A stretch of 40,187 nt of DNA from Clostridium sp. CAG:571 (GCA_000434015.1 HF999503.1:1-40187), one strand, 5' to 3'; counted from the stretch's first letter, positions 27,156 to 37,118 are shown. The notes: a model not told the origin generated them from the letters alone. A program made the numbers and translations.

Positions 27156-28124
27156 TTGATACAGGTAAAAGATGTTACTAAAAAATACGGTAATTTTATT
27201 GCTGTAAAAAATTTAAATTTTGAAATTAAACATGGAGAAGTAATAGGACTTTTAGGACCTAATGGTGCAGGAAAAAGTACAACAATGAATATGTTAACAG
27301 GATTTATTGAACCATCAGAAGGAAGTATTATTATTAATGGAAAGGATATTGTAAAAAAAGCACGCGAAGCCAAGAAAAATATAGGGTATATGCCAGAAAA
27401 TGTTCCTTTATATTTAGATTTAACTGTTAGAGAATTTGTAACTTATATGGCAGAATTGAAATTAGTACAAAGAAAAGAAAGAAAAAAACAAGTAGAAGAA
27501 ATTATAAAGGCAACAGGTCTTGAGGATGTAAAAAATAAACTTATAAGAAATCTTTCAAGAGGATATAAACAAAGAGTTAGTATGGCAGGAGCTTTGGTAG
27601 GAAAGCCCGAAATATTAATATTAGATGAACCAACTGTTGGTCTAGATCCAAAGCAGATTATAGAAATAAGAGAATTGATAAAATCACTTGGAAAAGATCA
27701 TACAGTAATAATTAGTTCACATATATTATCAGAAATAAGTCAAATATGTGAAAAAGTAATAATAATAAATAAAGGTGAAATTGTAGCAATAGATACACCA
27801 GAAAATTTAGAAAAATTGGTAAATGAAAATAATAGTATAATAGTAACGGTAGAAGACAAGGAAAATAAAATGCCAGAACTATCAGAAAAAGTAGAAGAAA
27901 TATCTAAAGTAGAGTTAGTGAAAGATAATGAAGATGGAACAAAACAATATGTTGTATTCCCAAAAGATGATATAGACTTAAGAAAAACTTTATTTGATGT
28001 ATTACCAAAAGAGAATATTACAATATTTGAACTTAGAAAATCAGAAGCTACTTTAGAAGAAGCTTTTATTAAATTAATTAATAAAAATGAAAAAGGAGGA
28101 AAAGAAAATGTGGACAATAATTAA
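27156..28124 (+). CDS. ABC transporter ATP-binding protein (GldA-like)
   Basis: The 322-aa ATPase begins with a TTG start at 27156, GGAGGAG 6 bases upstream. Walker A GPNGAGKST (34-42), signature LSRGYKQRV, Walker B ILILDEPTVGLDP, and an H-loop SSHIL are intact; a C-terminal regulatory extension (about 220-322) follows. With the next two genes it forms a Gld-type ABC-2 exporter, a set common in Clostridia whose substrate is unknown. The last codons overlap the permease start by 17 bases, implying translational coupling. Confidence 0.93.
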   Translation: MIQVKDVTKKYGNFIAVKNLNFEIKHGEVIGLLGPNGAGKSTTMNMLTGFIEPSEGSIIINGKDIVKKAREAKKNIGYMPENVPLYLDLTVREFVTYMAELKLVQRKERKKQVEEIIKATGLEDVKNKLIRNLSRGYKQRVSMAGALVGKPEILILDEPTVGLDPKQIIEIRELIKSLGKDHTVIISSHILSEISQICEKVIIINKGEIVAIDTPENLEKLVNENNSIIVTVEDKENKMPELSEKVEEISKVELVKDNEDGTKQYVVFPKDDIDLRKTLFDVLPKENITIFELRKSEATLEEAFIKLINKNEKGGKENVDNN

Positions 28125-28791
28125 AAAAGAAGTAAAGAGCTACTTTTTATCTCCGATAGCATATATATTTATAGGTCTGTTCTTGTTTATGAATAGTATT
28201 TTCTTTTATCTAGATGTATATGCAATAGGACGTGTTAATTTTGAGTATATGTTTGGTTCTCTTGCTACTGTATTAACTTTTGTGGTTCCAATATTAACTA
28301 TGAGAATGTTTGCAGAAGAACGTAAGAATGGAACTGAACAAATTTTATATACATCTCCTAGAAGTATAACTTCAATAGTTTTGGGAAAATTTTTAGCGGC
28401 TACAACAATAATGGTTATATGTGAAGTTTTTACATTAATGTATTTAGGAATACTAAAGTATTTTGGACAGCCACATATAAGTACAGCTTTAGTGACACTT
28501 TTAGGATTTTTACTTCTATCTATGGCATATATAGCTTTTGGAATGTTTGCATCAAGCATAACAGAAAATCAAATTATAGCAGGAGTTATTACTATAGCAG
28601 GATTATTAGTAATTTGGCTTATGCCAAGTTTTTATAGCTCTTTATCAAACTTTTCATTAATAAATGTATTTTCAAATACATTTCCTCAAGGAATAATGAC
28701 ATGGCCAGCACTAACATTATTTATATCATTTACGATGATGTTTATAATTTTAACAATTATAGTGATACAAAGAAGAAAAAGTGTTAAGTAG
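28108..28791 (+). CDS. ABC-2 type permease (GldF-like)
   Basis: A 227-aa membrane protein, MWTIIKKEVKSYFLSPIAYIFIGLF at the N-terminus, with about six helices and the ABC-2 segment RMFAEERKNGTEQILYTSPRS before helix 3. The start ATG at 28108 has GGAGG (28095-28099) 8 bases upstream, inside the end of the ATPase gene; an earlier in-frame ATG at 28087 precedes that site. It is the channel partner of the GldA-like ATPase. The next gene's GGAGG lies just past its stop. Confidence 0.9.
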   Translation: MWTIIKKEVKSYFLSPIAYIFIGLFLFMNSIFFYLDVYAIGRVNFEYMFGSLATVLTFVVPILTMRMFAEERKNGTEQILYTSPRSITSIVLGKFLAATTIMVICEVFTLMYLGILKYFGQPHISTALVTLLGFLLLSMAYIAFGMFASSITENQIIAGVITIAGLLVIWLMPSFYSSLSNFSLINVFSNTFPQGIMTWPALTLFISFTMMFIILTIIVIQRRKSVK

Positions 28792-28804
28792 GGAGGAAAT
28801 AAAA

Positions 28805-30238
28805 TTGAAAAAAATTATTAATGTTATAAAGCAAAAATGGTTAAAAGATACAGTTTTGACAACAGTTTTGGTGGCTGTAATAATTGCTATCTTTATAGCT
28901 GGAAATATATATATAAATAAAATAAATACAAGTCCGATTGATTTTACTAAAGAAAAATTATACACATTATCTGATGAATCTATAAATCAAGTAAAAGATA
29001 TAGATCAAGATGTACATATTTATTTTTTTGGTTATGAAGAAGATAATAAAACAGTCTCACTTGCAAAACAGTATGAAAACGCTAATAAAAAGATAAAAGC
29101 AGAAGCAATAGATATAAATAGTAGAAAAGATTTAGCTGAAAAATATGGAATCGATAGCAATGAGTCTATTGGAATAATTGTAGAAGGTCCAACAAGATAT
29201 AAAGTTTTAACACAAAATGATTTTTATACATATGATACAACAACATATGAAACTATAGATATTTCAGAACAAAAACTAACAAATGCTATTATAGATACAA
29301 CAATTGCAAAAAAGCCACATGTATACTTTTTAACAGGACATGATGAATATGAAACAAGTAGTTATTTAGCAACGTTAAATGTTTATATTCAAAATGAAAT
29401 AAATGAAGTATCTAATTTGGATTTATTACAAGCTGATGTACCTGCAGATTGTGATACTTTAGTAATACCAAATCCTACTAAAGATTTTGAAGAAGTAGAA
29501 ACAAATAAGATATTAGATTATATAAATAAAGGTGGAAAAATAATTTGGCTTGGAGAAGCTAAAATAGAAGATACTAATACACCAAATATAAATAAAGTTT
29601 TAGAACAATTTGGACTTAGTTTTTCTAAAGGAATCATTATGGAAGAAGATTCTAGTAAAATGATTCTTGAAAGTCCAGAATTAATATTAACTAATATTAC
29701 ATATCATGATATTACAAAGGATTTAAGCAATGTAGTAGTTGCAAGTGCCGGAAGAATAAATATAGAAAGTGATGAAAAATTAAATGAATTAAATGTTACT
29801 GTAAATAAATTGTTATCAACAAGTGAAAAATCTTTTTATAGAGAAGATTTTTCGATACAAAAAACAAGCAAAACGGATACAGATGAAGGTGGTCCATTTA
29901 CAGTTGGAGCAGAATTTGTTAAAAAAATAAATGACAATACAGAATCAAAGTTAATTGCTTTTTCAAATTGTGATTTTGTTACAGACATGGGAATAAAAAG
30001 TGGAAATACACAACTTAAATTAATTAACTTATATGATAATAAAGATTTAATATTAAATTCTATTGCATATTTAACAGATAGAGGAGATACAATAAGAATA
30101 AGAAAAGATACTGGATATGTTACATATACAGCAACACAAAAGCAAGATAATATAGTTAGACTAATAATATTTGTTGTTCCTCTAATAATTATTATATTTG
30201 GAATTGTAATTTGGCAAATAAGAAGAAGAAAAAAATAG
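28805..30238 (+). CDS. GldG-like ABC-associated protein
   Basis: A 477-aa protein with an N-terminal membrane helix (about 18-38), a large extracytoplasmic region resembling GldG/DUF4350 (TLSDESINQVKDIDQDVHIYFF, then VYFLTGHDEYE, ADCDTLVIPNPTKDF, LDYINKGGKIIWLGEA) and a C-terminal helix (about 450-470) before a basic tail RRRKK. TTG start 28805 with GGAGG 8 bases upstream. It is the third subunit of the exporter; it probably forms the extracellular part of the complex. Substrate unknown. Confidence 0.86.
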   Translation: MKKIINVIKQKWLKDTVLTTVLVAVIIAIFIAGNIYINKINTSPIDFTKEKLYTLSDESINQVKDIDQDVHIYFFGYEEDNKTVSLAKQYENANKKIKAEAIDINSRKDLAEKYGIDSNESIGIIVEGPTRYKVLTQNDFYTYDTTTYETIDISEQKLTNAIIDTTIAKKPHVYFLTGHDEYETSSYLATLNVYIQNEINEVSNLDLLQADVPADCDTLVIPNPTKDFEEVETNKILDYINKGGKIIWLGEAKIEDTNTPNINKVLEQFGLSFSKGIIMEEDSSKMILESPELILTNITYHDITKDLSNVVVASAGRINIESDEKLNELNVTVNKLLSTSEKSFYREDFSIQKTSKTDTDEGGPFTVGAEFVKKINDNTESKLIAFSNCDFVTDMGIKSGNTQLKLINLYDNKDLILNSIAYLTDRGDTIRIRKDTGYVTYTATQKQDNIVRLIIFVVPLIIIIFGIVIWQIRRRKK

Positions 30239-30259
30239 AAGAATATAGAATATAAAGAG

Positions 30260-30293
30260 AACTTCCTCATAAATTTTATGAGGAGGTTTTTTT
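30260..30293 (+). promoter_or_regulatory. Terminator hairpin containing the ribosome-binding site of the YkvI-like gene
   Basis: AACTTCCTCATAAA pairs with TTTATGAGGAGGTT (one G-T pair) and is followed by T7. The GGAGG (30282-30286) used by the ATG at 30294 is in the 3' arm. It ends the ABC transcript and would also hide the ribosome-binding site in any read-through RNA. Confidence 0.7.
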
Positions 30294-31320
30294 ATGAAAA
30301 ATATACTTAAAGTAATTTTTGTGATAATAGGGACTATAATTGGTGCTGGCTTTGCCTCACGGAAAGGAAATATATATTTTCTTTTCAAAATACGGATTGT
30401 ATGGAATTATAGGAATATTATTCTCAGGAACTATTTTAGGAATTTTGACAAGTAAAGTTTTAAAGATTATTGGTAAAGAGCAAGAAGTAAATACATATAA
30501 TGAATTTTTATTTTATATATTTAATAATAAAAATAGTAAACTAGTAGTTATACTAAATTATATAATAAATACTTTTTTATTAATCACATTCTATATAATG
30601 GTATCAGGATTTACAGCATATTTTAAACAAGAATATAATATTCCAAACTATATGACGGGAATTATTCTGGCAATATTATGTTATGTAGCACTTAATAATA
30701 ATATAGATGAAGTTGTAAAAATATCTGCGATACTTGTGCCAGTAATAATATTATTTATTATTAGCTTTGGATTATTTGATATTTCAAATGGAATTAATCA
30801 AGTATTAGAAATGAATTTTATAGCAAATAATTTTATAAGAGGAATGTGGAATAGCATAATATATTCCAGCTATAATAGTATAATACTAATTCCAGTACTA
30901 GTTACACTAAAAAAATATGTTAATAAAAAAAATTTTTATAGTATAGGTGTAATTACATCACTTGTGGTTATTGTTTTAAGTTTATTTATATATATAATTT
31001 TGTTAAAATCTAATATAGATATAATTGAATTTGATTTACCAATAATTTATATAGTAAAGCAGTATGGAAGTGTATTTAAATACTTATATGGAGTGGTAAT
31101 TGTTATATCAATATTTACTTCTATTATATCAGCAGGGTATAGTTTTTTAAAAAATTCCATAAAAAATAAAAAAAAGTATTCTAAATTATTAAAAGTAATG
31201 TGTATATCTTCAATATTTATAACTAATATTGGATTTTCAAACTTAGTAAATACTTTGTATCCAATTTTTGGAATATTAGGAATCGTTCAAATATATTATA
31301 TCTTAAAAATAAAAATATAA
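30294..31320 (+). CDS. YkvI-like membrane transporter, read through a +1 frameshift at CGG (30360)
   Basis: Relative of Bacillus YkvI, a poorly characterised multi-spanning protein of the APC-like fold. The ATG at 30294 is followed by 22 codons ending TIIGAGFAS, then in-frame CGG. Skipping C30360 gives GKEIYIFFSKYG, restoring the conserved GAGFASG(K/Q)E motif of helix 1, and a 341-aa protein with about ten helices. Unshifted, translation stops after roughly 31 more codons. An internal start at 30340 is possible in the second frame but would lose helix 1 and has no good ribosome-binding site. Substrate unknown. Confidence 0.85.
30357..30363 (+). other. +1 frameshift site UCA-C-GGA in the YkvI-like gene
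   Basis: The zero-frame codon at 30360-30362 is CGG. Omitting C30360 joins GAGFAS to GKE. The heptamer TCACGGA is the same as in the patatin gene, although the genes are unrelated and 24 kb apart. Confidence 0.85.
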
Positions 31321-31399
31321 ATAATTCTAATAAATATATTGAAAAAAAGTTGTAAAACTGGTATAAAAGTAATGAGAATAATAGCAAAAGAGGAATGGT

Positions 31400-32596
31400 A
31401 TGAAATTAGTTGAAATAAAAGAAGATATTGAATCTGAAAATAAAACTTTAAACAAAAAAAAGGTTATATTCAGCATAATAATTCTGATAATAATTATTGT
31501 ATTGGTAATAGTTTCTTCATTATATATAACTAATACAAGTTTTAGAGAAACAATGGATAAATATGTATTTAGAAAAAGTATTACTGAAAATAATTTAGAT
31601 TATATAGAAATTGATACAGAAAATAGTCCAAATATATTTGCTTATGATAAATATATTGTGACTTTGGAAAAAAACACACTAACACAATATAGTCAATCAG
31701 GGAAAAAAGAAGGCTCTTTAGAAATACAAGTTAGTGATCCTATATTTGATGCAGAAGGAAAATATCTAGTTGTAGCAGAAAAAAACAAACAGAAAATATA
31801 TCTTATTTATAATGACAATATTGTATGGGAAAAAGATATAGAAGGTAATATTTCGAAAATAAATGTTAATAAAAATGGATATACAAGTGTAATTATATCA
31901 GGTACTACTTATAAATCAGTAATAGCGGTATATGATAAAGAAGGAAAAGAACTATTTAAAACATATTTATCTAGTACAGTAGCAGTAGATTCTTCTATAT
32001 CGGAAGATAATAAATATATGAGCTTTGGTGAAGTAAATACATCGGGGACTCTTATACAGTCTTCAATAAAGACAGTGTCTATAGAAAAAGCTAAGCAAAC
32101 TCCATCAGATTCCATAATAAATACATATGATGCAGAACAAAATGATTTGATTATAAATATACAATATCAAGATAAAAACCGACTAATATGTATGTATAAT
32201 AGTTCAATTCATATTATAAAAGATGGAAAGGATGAAGTACTAGTAAGTCTTAATGAGAAAGATAACAATATTACTTTTTCAGATATTGAATTAAGTAGTA
32301 ATGCATATAGAATTATAGAAAAATCAGCAGGATTATTTAAATCTAATTCTACTGTAGAAATATATAATACAACAAGCAAAAAACAAAATATATATAACTT
32401 TAATGGAGTAGCCAAAAAAGTATATTCATATGGAAACATAATAGCAATTGATTTAGGCTCAGAAGTACTTTTTATTAATATGAATGGATGGCTAATAAAG
32501 AAATATAATTCAGCACAGGATATAAAAAATATTGTTTTAACAGATAATCTAGCAGGAATAGTGTATAGAGATAAAATAGAATTTATTAATTTATAA
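31400..32596 (+). CDS. DUF5711 family membrane-anchored beta-propeller-like protein
   Basis: A 398-aa protein with a short cytoplasmic N-terminus, one membrane helix (about 22-43), and an extracytoplasmic domain of repeated beta strands (for example FAYDKYIVTLEKNTLTQYS, YLVVAEKNKQKIYLIYND, GYTSVIISGTTYKSVIAVYD), consistent with DUF5711, a PQQ/propeller-like domain common in Clostridia. Function unknown. AGAGGAA precedes the ATG. CvpA and LCP genes follow at 14 and 77 bases, suggesting an envelope-related cluster. Confidence 0.82.
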   Translation: MKLVEIKEDIESENKTLNKKKVIFSIIILIIIIVLVIVSSLYITNTSFRETMDKYVFRKSITENNLDYIEIDTENSPNIFAYDKYIVTLEKNTLTQYSQSGKKEGSLEIQVSDPIFDAEGKYLVVAEKNKQKIYLIYNDNIVWEKDIEGNISKINVNKNGYTSVIISGTTYKSVIAVYDKEGKELFKTYLSSTVAVDSSISEDNKYMSFGEVNTSGTLIQSSIKTVSIEKAKQTPSDSIINTYDAEQNDLIINIQYQDKNRLICMYNSSIHIIKDGKDEVLVSLNEKDNNITFSDIELSSNAYRIIEKSAGLFKSNSTVEIYNTTSKKQNIYNFNGVAKKVYSYGNIIAIDLGSEVLFINMNGWLIKKYNSAQDIKNIVLTDNLAGIVYRDKIEFINL

Positions 32597-32610
32597 GAAA
32601 GGAGAGTTTT

Positions 32611-33285
32611 ATGGGATTAATTATAGATGCAATTATTGTATTAATCATTATAATATCAAGCTTTCTGGGATATAAAAAAGGTTTAACAAAAAGTTTTCTA
32701 AAAATATTTACATTTATAATAGCTCTTGTTATTTCATTTGTGTTATTTAAACCAATATCTAATATAATAATAAATAATACAGATATAGATGAAAACTTAC
32801 AAAAAGCAATAGAAGAAAAATTTAATCAAAGTGAAGAAAATAAGCAGGTAGAACAAAAAAATGATGAAAACTCTGAAAAAAATGATATGCCAACTATATT
32901 TAATAATTTTATAAGTGAGAAAATAAATGATGCAACTGCTGAAGCAAAAGACGTTATTGTTAAAGAAGCATCTAAACAAATAGCAATAACAATTATTAAT
33001 GTTGGAGTTGTTATTTTAGTGTATATAATAAGTCAAATAGTACTTATTTTTATAAAAGGAATAACTGATTTGGTTACTAAGTTACCAGTTATAAAACAAT
33101 GTGATAAATTAGGTGGAGTTATATATGGTTTATTAAGAGCAGCTATAATATTAATTATAATTTTTACTATTATAAGTTTAATAGCGCCTATTATAAATAG
33201 TACAGTCTTATTAGATATGATAAATGATTCAATAATAGGAAGCAAGCTGTATAATAATAATATAATATTTAATATTATTTTTTAA
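32611..33285 (+). CDS. CvpA family membrane protein
   Basis: A 224-aa protein with the CvpA layout: GLIIDAIIVLIIIISSFLGY with GYKKGLTKSF after helix 1, a second helix, then a hydrophilic insert rich in E, N and K (about 65-115), and two C-terminal helices around LPVIKQCDKLGGVIYGLLRA, the conserved CvpA motif. CvpA proteins affect envelope stability and, in some bacteria, toxin export; the mechanism is unclear. GAAAGGAGAG is the ribosome-binding site. It is cotranscribed with DUF5711. Confidence 0.88.
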   Translation: MGLIIDAIIVLIIIISSFLGYKKGLTKSFLKIFTFIIALVISFVLFKPISNIIINNTDIDENLQKAIEEKFNQSEENKQVEQKNDENSEKNDMPTIFNNFISEKINDATAEAKDVIVKEASKQIAITIINVGVVILVYIISQIVLIFIKGITDLVTKLPVIKQCDKLGGVIYGLLRAAIILIIIFTIISLIAPIINSTVLLDMINDSIIGSKLYNNNIIFNIIF

Positions 33286-33362
33286 AAAATAGTTAGAAAT
33301 ATTGATATTTGTATACTTATTTGTTATACTGACATAAAGATTTAATTACAGGAGTGAGAATT

Positions 33363-34727
33363 TTGAAAAATAAAAATAAAACAAAAGAAGAAAAGGTAAA
33401 AAATGGAATAAAGCCAAAAGGAAAAAAGAAGAAAATAATAATAACAATTTTAATAATAATATTAGTTTTATTAATATTAGCAGGATCTTTATTTGGATAT
33501 AGAGTCTATAGAAATGGTGGAGGATTGCAAGGTGTTCTAGCTACAATAGTTGGACATGATGAAAATACATTAAAAAATTTGCCAAAAGTGTATTGCTTAG
33601 TAACAGGGCAGAGTCAAAACTTAACAGATACGATTATGTTATGCTCATATGATCCTAAAACTCAGGAGGCATCGATATTATCTATACCGAGAGATACATT
33701 TGTAGGTAAAAATAAAAAAAGTGCGACGGCATTTGATAAAATAAATGCTTTATACCAATCAAGTCCAGAAAAAACAGTACAAGCAGTTAGCAAATTAACG
33801 GGAATTGATATTAAATATTATTTGAATATAGATACAGAAGCTTTAAAGGAATTGGTAGATAGTATTGGAGGAGTATATTTTGATGTACCAATTGATATGG
33901 ATTATGATGATCCAACGCAAAATTTACATATTCATATGAAAAAGGGATATCAGCTATTAGATGGAGATAAAGCAGAGCAGGTATTAAGATTTAGACATAA
34001 TAATAATGGAACTAGTTATCCAACGGAATATGGTGATAATGATTTAGGAAGAATGAGAACACAAAGAGATTTTATACAAGCAGTAGTAAAAAAGATGGCT
34101 ACACCATCTACACTAACAAAAATAAATGACTTTATAAAAATTGCTAATAAAAATGTTACAACAAATTTAGATTTATCATTAGCCAAAGATTATGCACCTT
34201 ATGCAGTTGAATTTAAATCAGAAAATTTGAAAACTGGAGTATTACCAGGAACGCCAGAGCTATGTAATGGTGTTTGGATATATACTCATAATGCAACAGA
34301 AACAAAACAAGTTGTTAAAGAGTTATTTGGAAATGAAGAAGAAAGTGATACAAATAATACAAACCAAAATACAACCAATACAACAGGAAATACGAATACA
34401 ACCAATAGCGGAAAGATTACAACAAAAATAACAGAAGCGCAAAAAAAAGAAAATGCTAAAATAAAAATAGAGATATTAAATGGAACATCAGAAAGTACAA
34501 AATTGAATAAATTAAAATCAGAATTAAAAGAATATGGTTATGATGTAACAAAGACTGGAATTACAACCAATACTTCTAAAACAGCAATTATAAATAGAAC
34601 AGGAAAATCTAGTGCAACGATGAAAGCCTTAAAAGATATTTTAGGAGAAATTGGAGTTAGCTCAGAAGGTAGTAACAATTCGAATGTTGATATAACTATA
34701 ATAATAGGAAAAGATTATAATAAATAA
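33363..34727 (+). CDS. LytR-CpsA-Psr (LCP) family glycopolymer ligase with LytR_C domain
   Basis: LCP enzymes attach undecaprenyl-linked glycopolymers to peptidoglycan. The 454-aa protein has a basic N-terminus, one membrane helix (about 20-42), the LCP domain (about 70-240: TDTIMLCSYDPKTQEASILSIPRD, then AFDKINALY, FRHNNNGTSYPTEYGDNDLGRMRTQ region with catalytic arginines), an Asn/Thr-rich linker (about 325-355) and a C-terminal LytR_C domain (IKIEILNGTSESTKLNKL). I chose TTG 33363, with GGAG 8 bases upstream, over GTG 33354, which overlaps that GGAG. Confidence 0.92.
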   Translation: MKNKNKTKEEKVKNGIKPKGKKKKIIITILIIILVLLILAGSLFGYRVYRNGGGLQGVLATIVGHDENTLKNLPKVYCLVTGQSQNLTDTIMLCSYDPKTQEASILSIPRDTFVGKNKKSATAFDKINALYQSSPEKTVQAVSKLTGIDIKYYLNIDTEALKELVDSIGGVYFDVPIDMDYDDPTQNLHIHMKKGYQLLDGDKAEQVLRFRHNNNGTSYPTEYGDNDLGRMRTQRDFIQAVVKKMATPSTLTKINDFIKIANKNVTTNLDLSLAKDYAPYAVEFKSENLKTGVLPGTPELCNGVWIYTHNATETKQVVKELFGNEEESDTNNTNQNTTNTTGNTNTTNSGKITTKITEAQKKENAKIKIEILNGTSESTKLNKLKSELKEYGYDVTKTGITTNTSKTAIINRTGKSSATMKALKDILGEIGVSSEGSNNSNVDITIIIGKDYNK

Positions 34728-34768
34728 AAATAGGGGGCACTTAAAAAATAAAAAGTGCCCTATTTTTA
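34727..34768. terminator. Bidirectional terminator
   Basis: AAATAGGGGGCACTT and AAGTGCCCTATTT form a GC-rich stem with T/A runs on both sides, between the convergent LCP and carboxypeptidase genes. Confidence 0.85.
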
Positions 34769-36031
34769 TTTGTAAAATTTCATAAAAACATCATTTTTTT
34801 TTCTATGTTTTCTAAATTTTATTAAAGTTATAAATATAAAAAATAGTAATATAATTAGTAAAATGCTAAATATTTGAGGTAATATATCTGAATCTAATAT
34901 ATTATTTCCTGCTACAAGATTTGAAGTATATACTATGCCATCTATAGTATATGTTATTTTACCAACAACAGATCCTTTTAAAATTGGCGCTTGTATTTTG
35001 TCATTTAGAGTTATTTCTGGCATAAGATCCGATATATTCTGAGTGGTTAATACTTTTATATCTTTTTCTGCTAGAATATCTAATGTTTGTGTAGTGTTAT
35101 CAGATAAAGTTATTTCTAATTGTTTTAAGACTTGAGTCGAATCAAATACAGTTTTTTCTTTGTAATTATTAATTGCATAGTTAAACAAGGTGATACAATC
35201 ACTTGCTCGTTCATTTTTTGTTTGAGTTGTTTTGTTGGCACCTAAAATAACAACTATAAAATTATAATTGTCTTTTTTGGCACTTGCAACAATACAATTT
35301 TTAGCTGAATCAGTATAGCCTGTTTTTATTCCAGTAGTATATTCGTAAGAGTAATTATCAGAAGATAATAATTCGTTTGTATTTTCAAATTTTCTATCTG
35401 TGCTACTGTAAATGTTTGTTGCAGGTAAAGTATAAGATGTTTTACATACGATCTTTCTAAAAGTTTCATTATTCATTGCATATTTTCCAATTAAAGATAA
35501 ATCATATGCGGTAGTATATTGATTTTCGTTATGAACACCATTGGGATTAACAAAATTAGTATTTTTACAACCAAGTTCCTTTGCTTTTTTATTCATTAAA
35601 TTTGAAAATTCACTAACACTTCCAGAAACGTGTTCAGCTAAAGCTATTGCAGCATCATTAGCAGAAGGAATTAAAAGTACATTTAATAAATTTTCTACAG
35701 TTAATATTTCTCCTGCTTGAATATCTGCTCTTGTATAAGTTTCAGGTACGGATTCTAAAGAAACTGCATTATCACTTACTGTAACTAATTCATCTAATTT
35801 GCAGTTTTCTAATGTAAGTATAGCAGTCATAATTTTTGTTGTACTTGCAGGATACATTTTCTTATATGCGTTTTTTTCATATAGTATTTTTCCTGAATCA
35901 GAGTCGATTAATATACAAGATGGAGAATATATATCTAAACTGTCATTATTAGCAAAGGAGGTATTTATAAAAATAAATAAAAAGATTGATATTAAAAAAA
36001 GTATAAATAAACATTTAATATTTAAATTCAT
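34766..36031 (-). CDS. D-alanyl-D-alanine carboxypeptidase (DacA/DacF family, PBP5-like)
   Basis: Trims the terminal D-Ala of peptidoglycan stem peptides outside the membrane. The 421-aa protein has a signal peptide (about 1-27), the S11 peptidase motifs STTK (Ser63-Lys66), SAN (123-125) and KTG (236-238), a beta-rich second domain and a C-terminal membrane helix (about 390-412) with basic tail RKHRKK. ATG 36031 has GAGGAG 6 bases upstream; the longer frame start at 36070 lacks one. It may be vegetative or spore-cortex related. Confidence 0.93.
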   Translation of the reverse strand: MNLNIKCLFILFLISIFLFIFINTSFANNDSLDIYSPSCILIDSDSGKILYEKNAYKKMYPASTTKIMTAILTLENCKLDELVTVSDNAVSLESVPETYTRADIQAGEILTVENLLNVLLIPSANDAAIALAEHVSGSVSEFSNLMNKKAKELGCKNTNFVNPNGVHNENQYTTAYDLSLIGKYAMNNETFRKIVCKTSYTLPATNIYSSTDRKFENTNELLSSDNYSYEYTTGIKTGYTDSAKNCIVASAKKDNYNFIVVILGANKTTQTKNERASDCITLFNYAINNYKEKTVFDSTQVLKQLEITLSDNTTQTLDILAEKDIKVLTTQNISDLMPEITLNDKIQAPILKGSVVGKITYTIDGIVYTSNLVAGNNILDSDILPQIFSILLIILLFFIFITLIKFRKHRKKNDVFMKFYK

Positions 36032-36133
36032 ATTAGACTCCTCATAATTATTATTAATAATATATATCAATTATATTACATTTTCAAGCTTTGTAAAGTG
36101 ATTTTATAAACTATAAAAATGGAGGTACTTAAT

Positions 36134-36781
36134 TTGGAATTTACGACTAAACAAAAAATAATAATCATTAGTATAATTATAGTATTAATTATAGTTGGAA
36201 TATATGTATATAATATAAGATTTAGTGAAGATATAAATGAAAATACTAATGAAAATCAACTTAATACAAGTTTTGTAGAAAATATTTTAGAAAAAGATGA
36301 TAAAAACAAAGAAATAATTGTACATATAACAGGAGCTGTGAAAAAAAATGGAATAGTAAAACTAAAAGACGGAGCAAGAATATATGATGCAATAGAAATG
36401 GCTGGAGGAAGTACAGATGATGCAGATTTATCTAAAATAAATTTAGCATATGTTTTAGAAGATGGGCAAAAAGTATATATACCAAAAATAGGAGAGATAA
36501 ATCAAGAAAATGCAGAAGAAGAGTATATAACATTTGAGTATGGAAATAATAAAAATATAATACAAGATTATAATAAAGGAGGAAATGAGAAGGTGAATAT
36601 AAATACTGCAAACCAAACAGAATTAGAAACATTACCAGGAATAGGAACAGCAACTGCAGAAAAAATAATTGACTACAGAAATAAAAATGGAAAATTTAGC
36701 AGTATTGAAGATATACAAAATGTAAAAGGAATTGGAAATGCTAAATACGAAAATATAAAAGAAAGTATTTGTGTTAAATAG
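36134..36781 (+). CDS. comEA: ComEA-like DNA-binding protein (SLBB + helix-hairpin-helix)
   Basis: A 215-aa protein with one N-terminal membrane helix (about 7-25), an SLBB domain (about 58-120: IVHITGAVKKNGIVKLKDGARI) and a C-terminal pair of helix-hairpin-helix motifs (about 150-213: NINTANQTELETLPGIGTAT, then FSSIEDIQNVKGIG). In Bacillus ComEA captures incoming DNA during competence; many Clostridia keep it without other competence genes. TTG start 36134 has GGAGG (36121-36125) 8 bases upstream; the ATG at 36119 overlaps it. Confidence 0.9.
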   Translation: MEFTTKQKIIIISIIIVLIIVGIYVYNIRFSEDINENTNENQLNTSFVENILEKDDKNKEIIVHITGAVKKNGIVKLKDGARIYDAIEMAGGSTDDADLSKINLAYVLEDGQKVYIPKIGEINQENAEEEYITFEYGNNKNIIQDYNKGGNEKVNINTANQTELETLPGIGTATAEKIIDYRNKNGKFSSIEDIQNVKGIGNAKYENIKESICVK

Positions 36782-36792
36782 ATGAAAAATTC

Positions 36793-36845
36793 AAATAAAG
36801 TGAACCCTTGATTTTTTAAAAAATAATTAGGGTCTACTTTATTTA
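36793..36845 (+). terminator. Possible terminator after comEA
   Basis: Arms AAATAAAGTGAACCCT and AGGGTCTACTTTATTT pair with two mismatches around an A/T loop. There is no strong T-run, so it could be only a stable 3' end. Confidence 0.45.
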
Positions 36846-36956
36846 ATTAAAAGTAAAAGTTTGTTTCTATAAAAGTAGTAATAAATTTAATAAAAATAGC
36901 ATAAAATATAAAAGAAAAAATATTTTTATATAATTCAACTAAATTATATAAAAGTA

Positions 36957-36986
36957 TTGACAAATCAAATGCAATAGTTGTATAAT
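36957..36986 (+). promoter_or_regulatory. Promoter of the initiator tRNA
   Basis: TTGACA (36957-36962), 18-base spacer, consensus TATAAT (36981-36986); the tRNA starts 17 bases later. Confidence 0.8.
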
Positions 36987-37002
36987 AATTAAGTCAATAC
37001 AT

Positions 37003-37078
<76 letters not shown>

Positions 37079-37082
37079 ATTA

Positions 37083-37118
37083 GAAAACACTTAAGTTTTA
37101 AACTTAAGTGTTTTTTTT
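37083..37118 (+). terminator. Terminator of the initiator tRNA
   Basis: AAAACACTTAAGTTT and its complement, followed by T8. The next 280 bases (to the acetyltransferase gene) contain only A/T-rich sequence with CAAAAAAATA-like repeats and a TATAAT; no gene is seen. Confidence 0.85.

Noticed and set aside
30340..31320. Stand-alone transporter starting at 30340
   Set aside because: It would lose the conserved first helix and has no ribosome-binding site, whereas ATG 30294 has GGAGG and the helix-1 sequence in frame.
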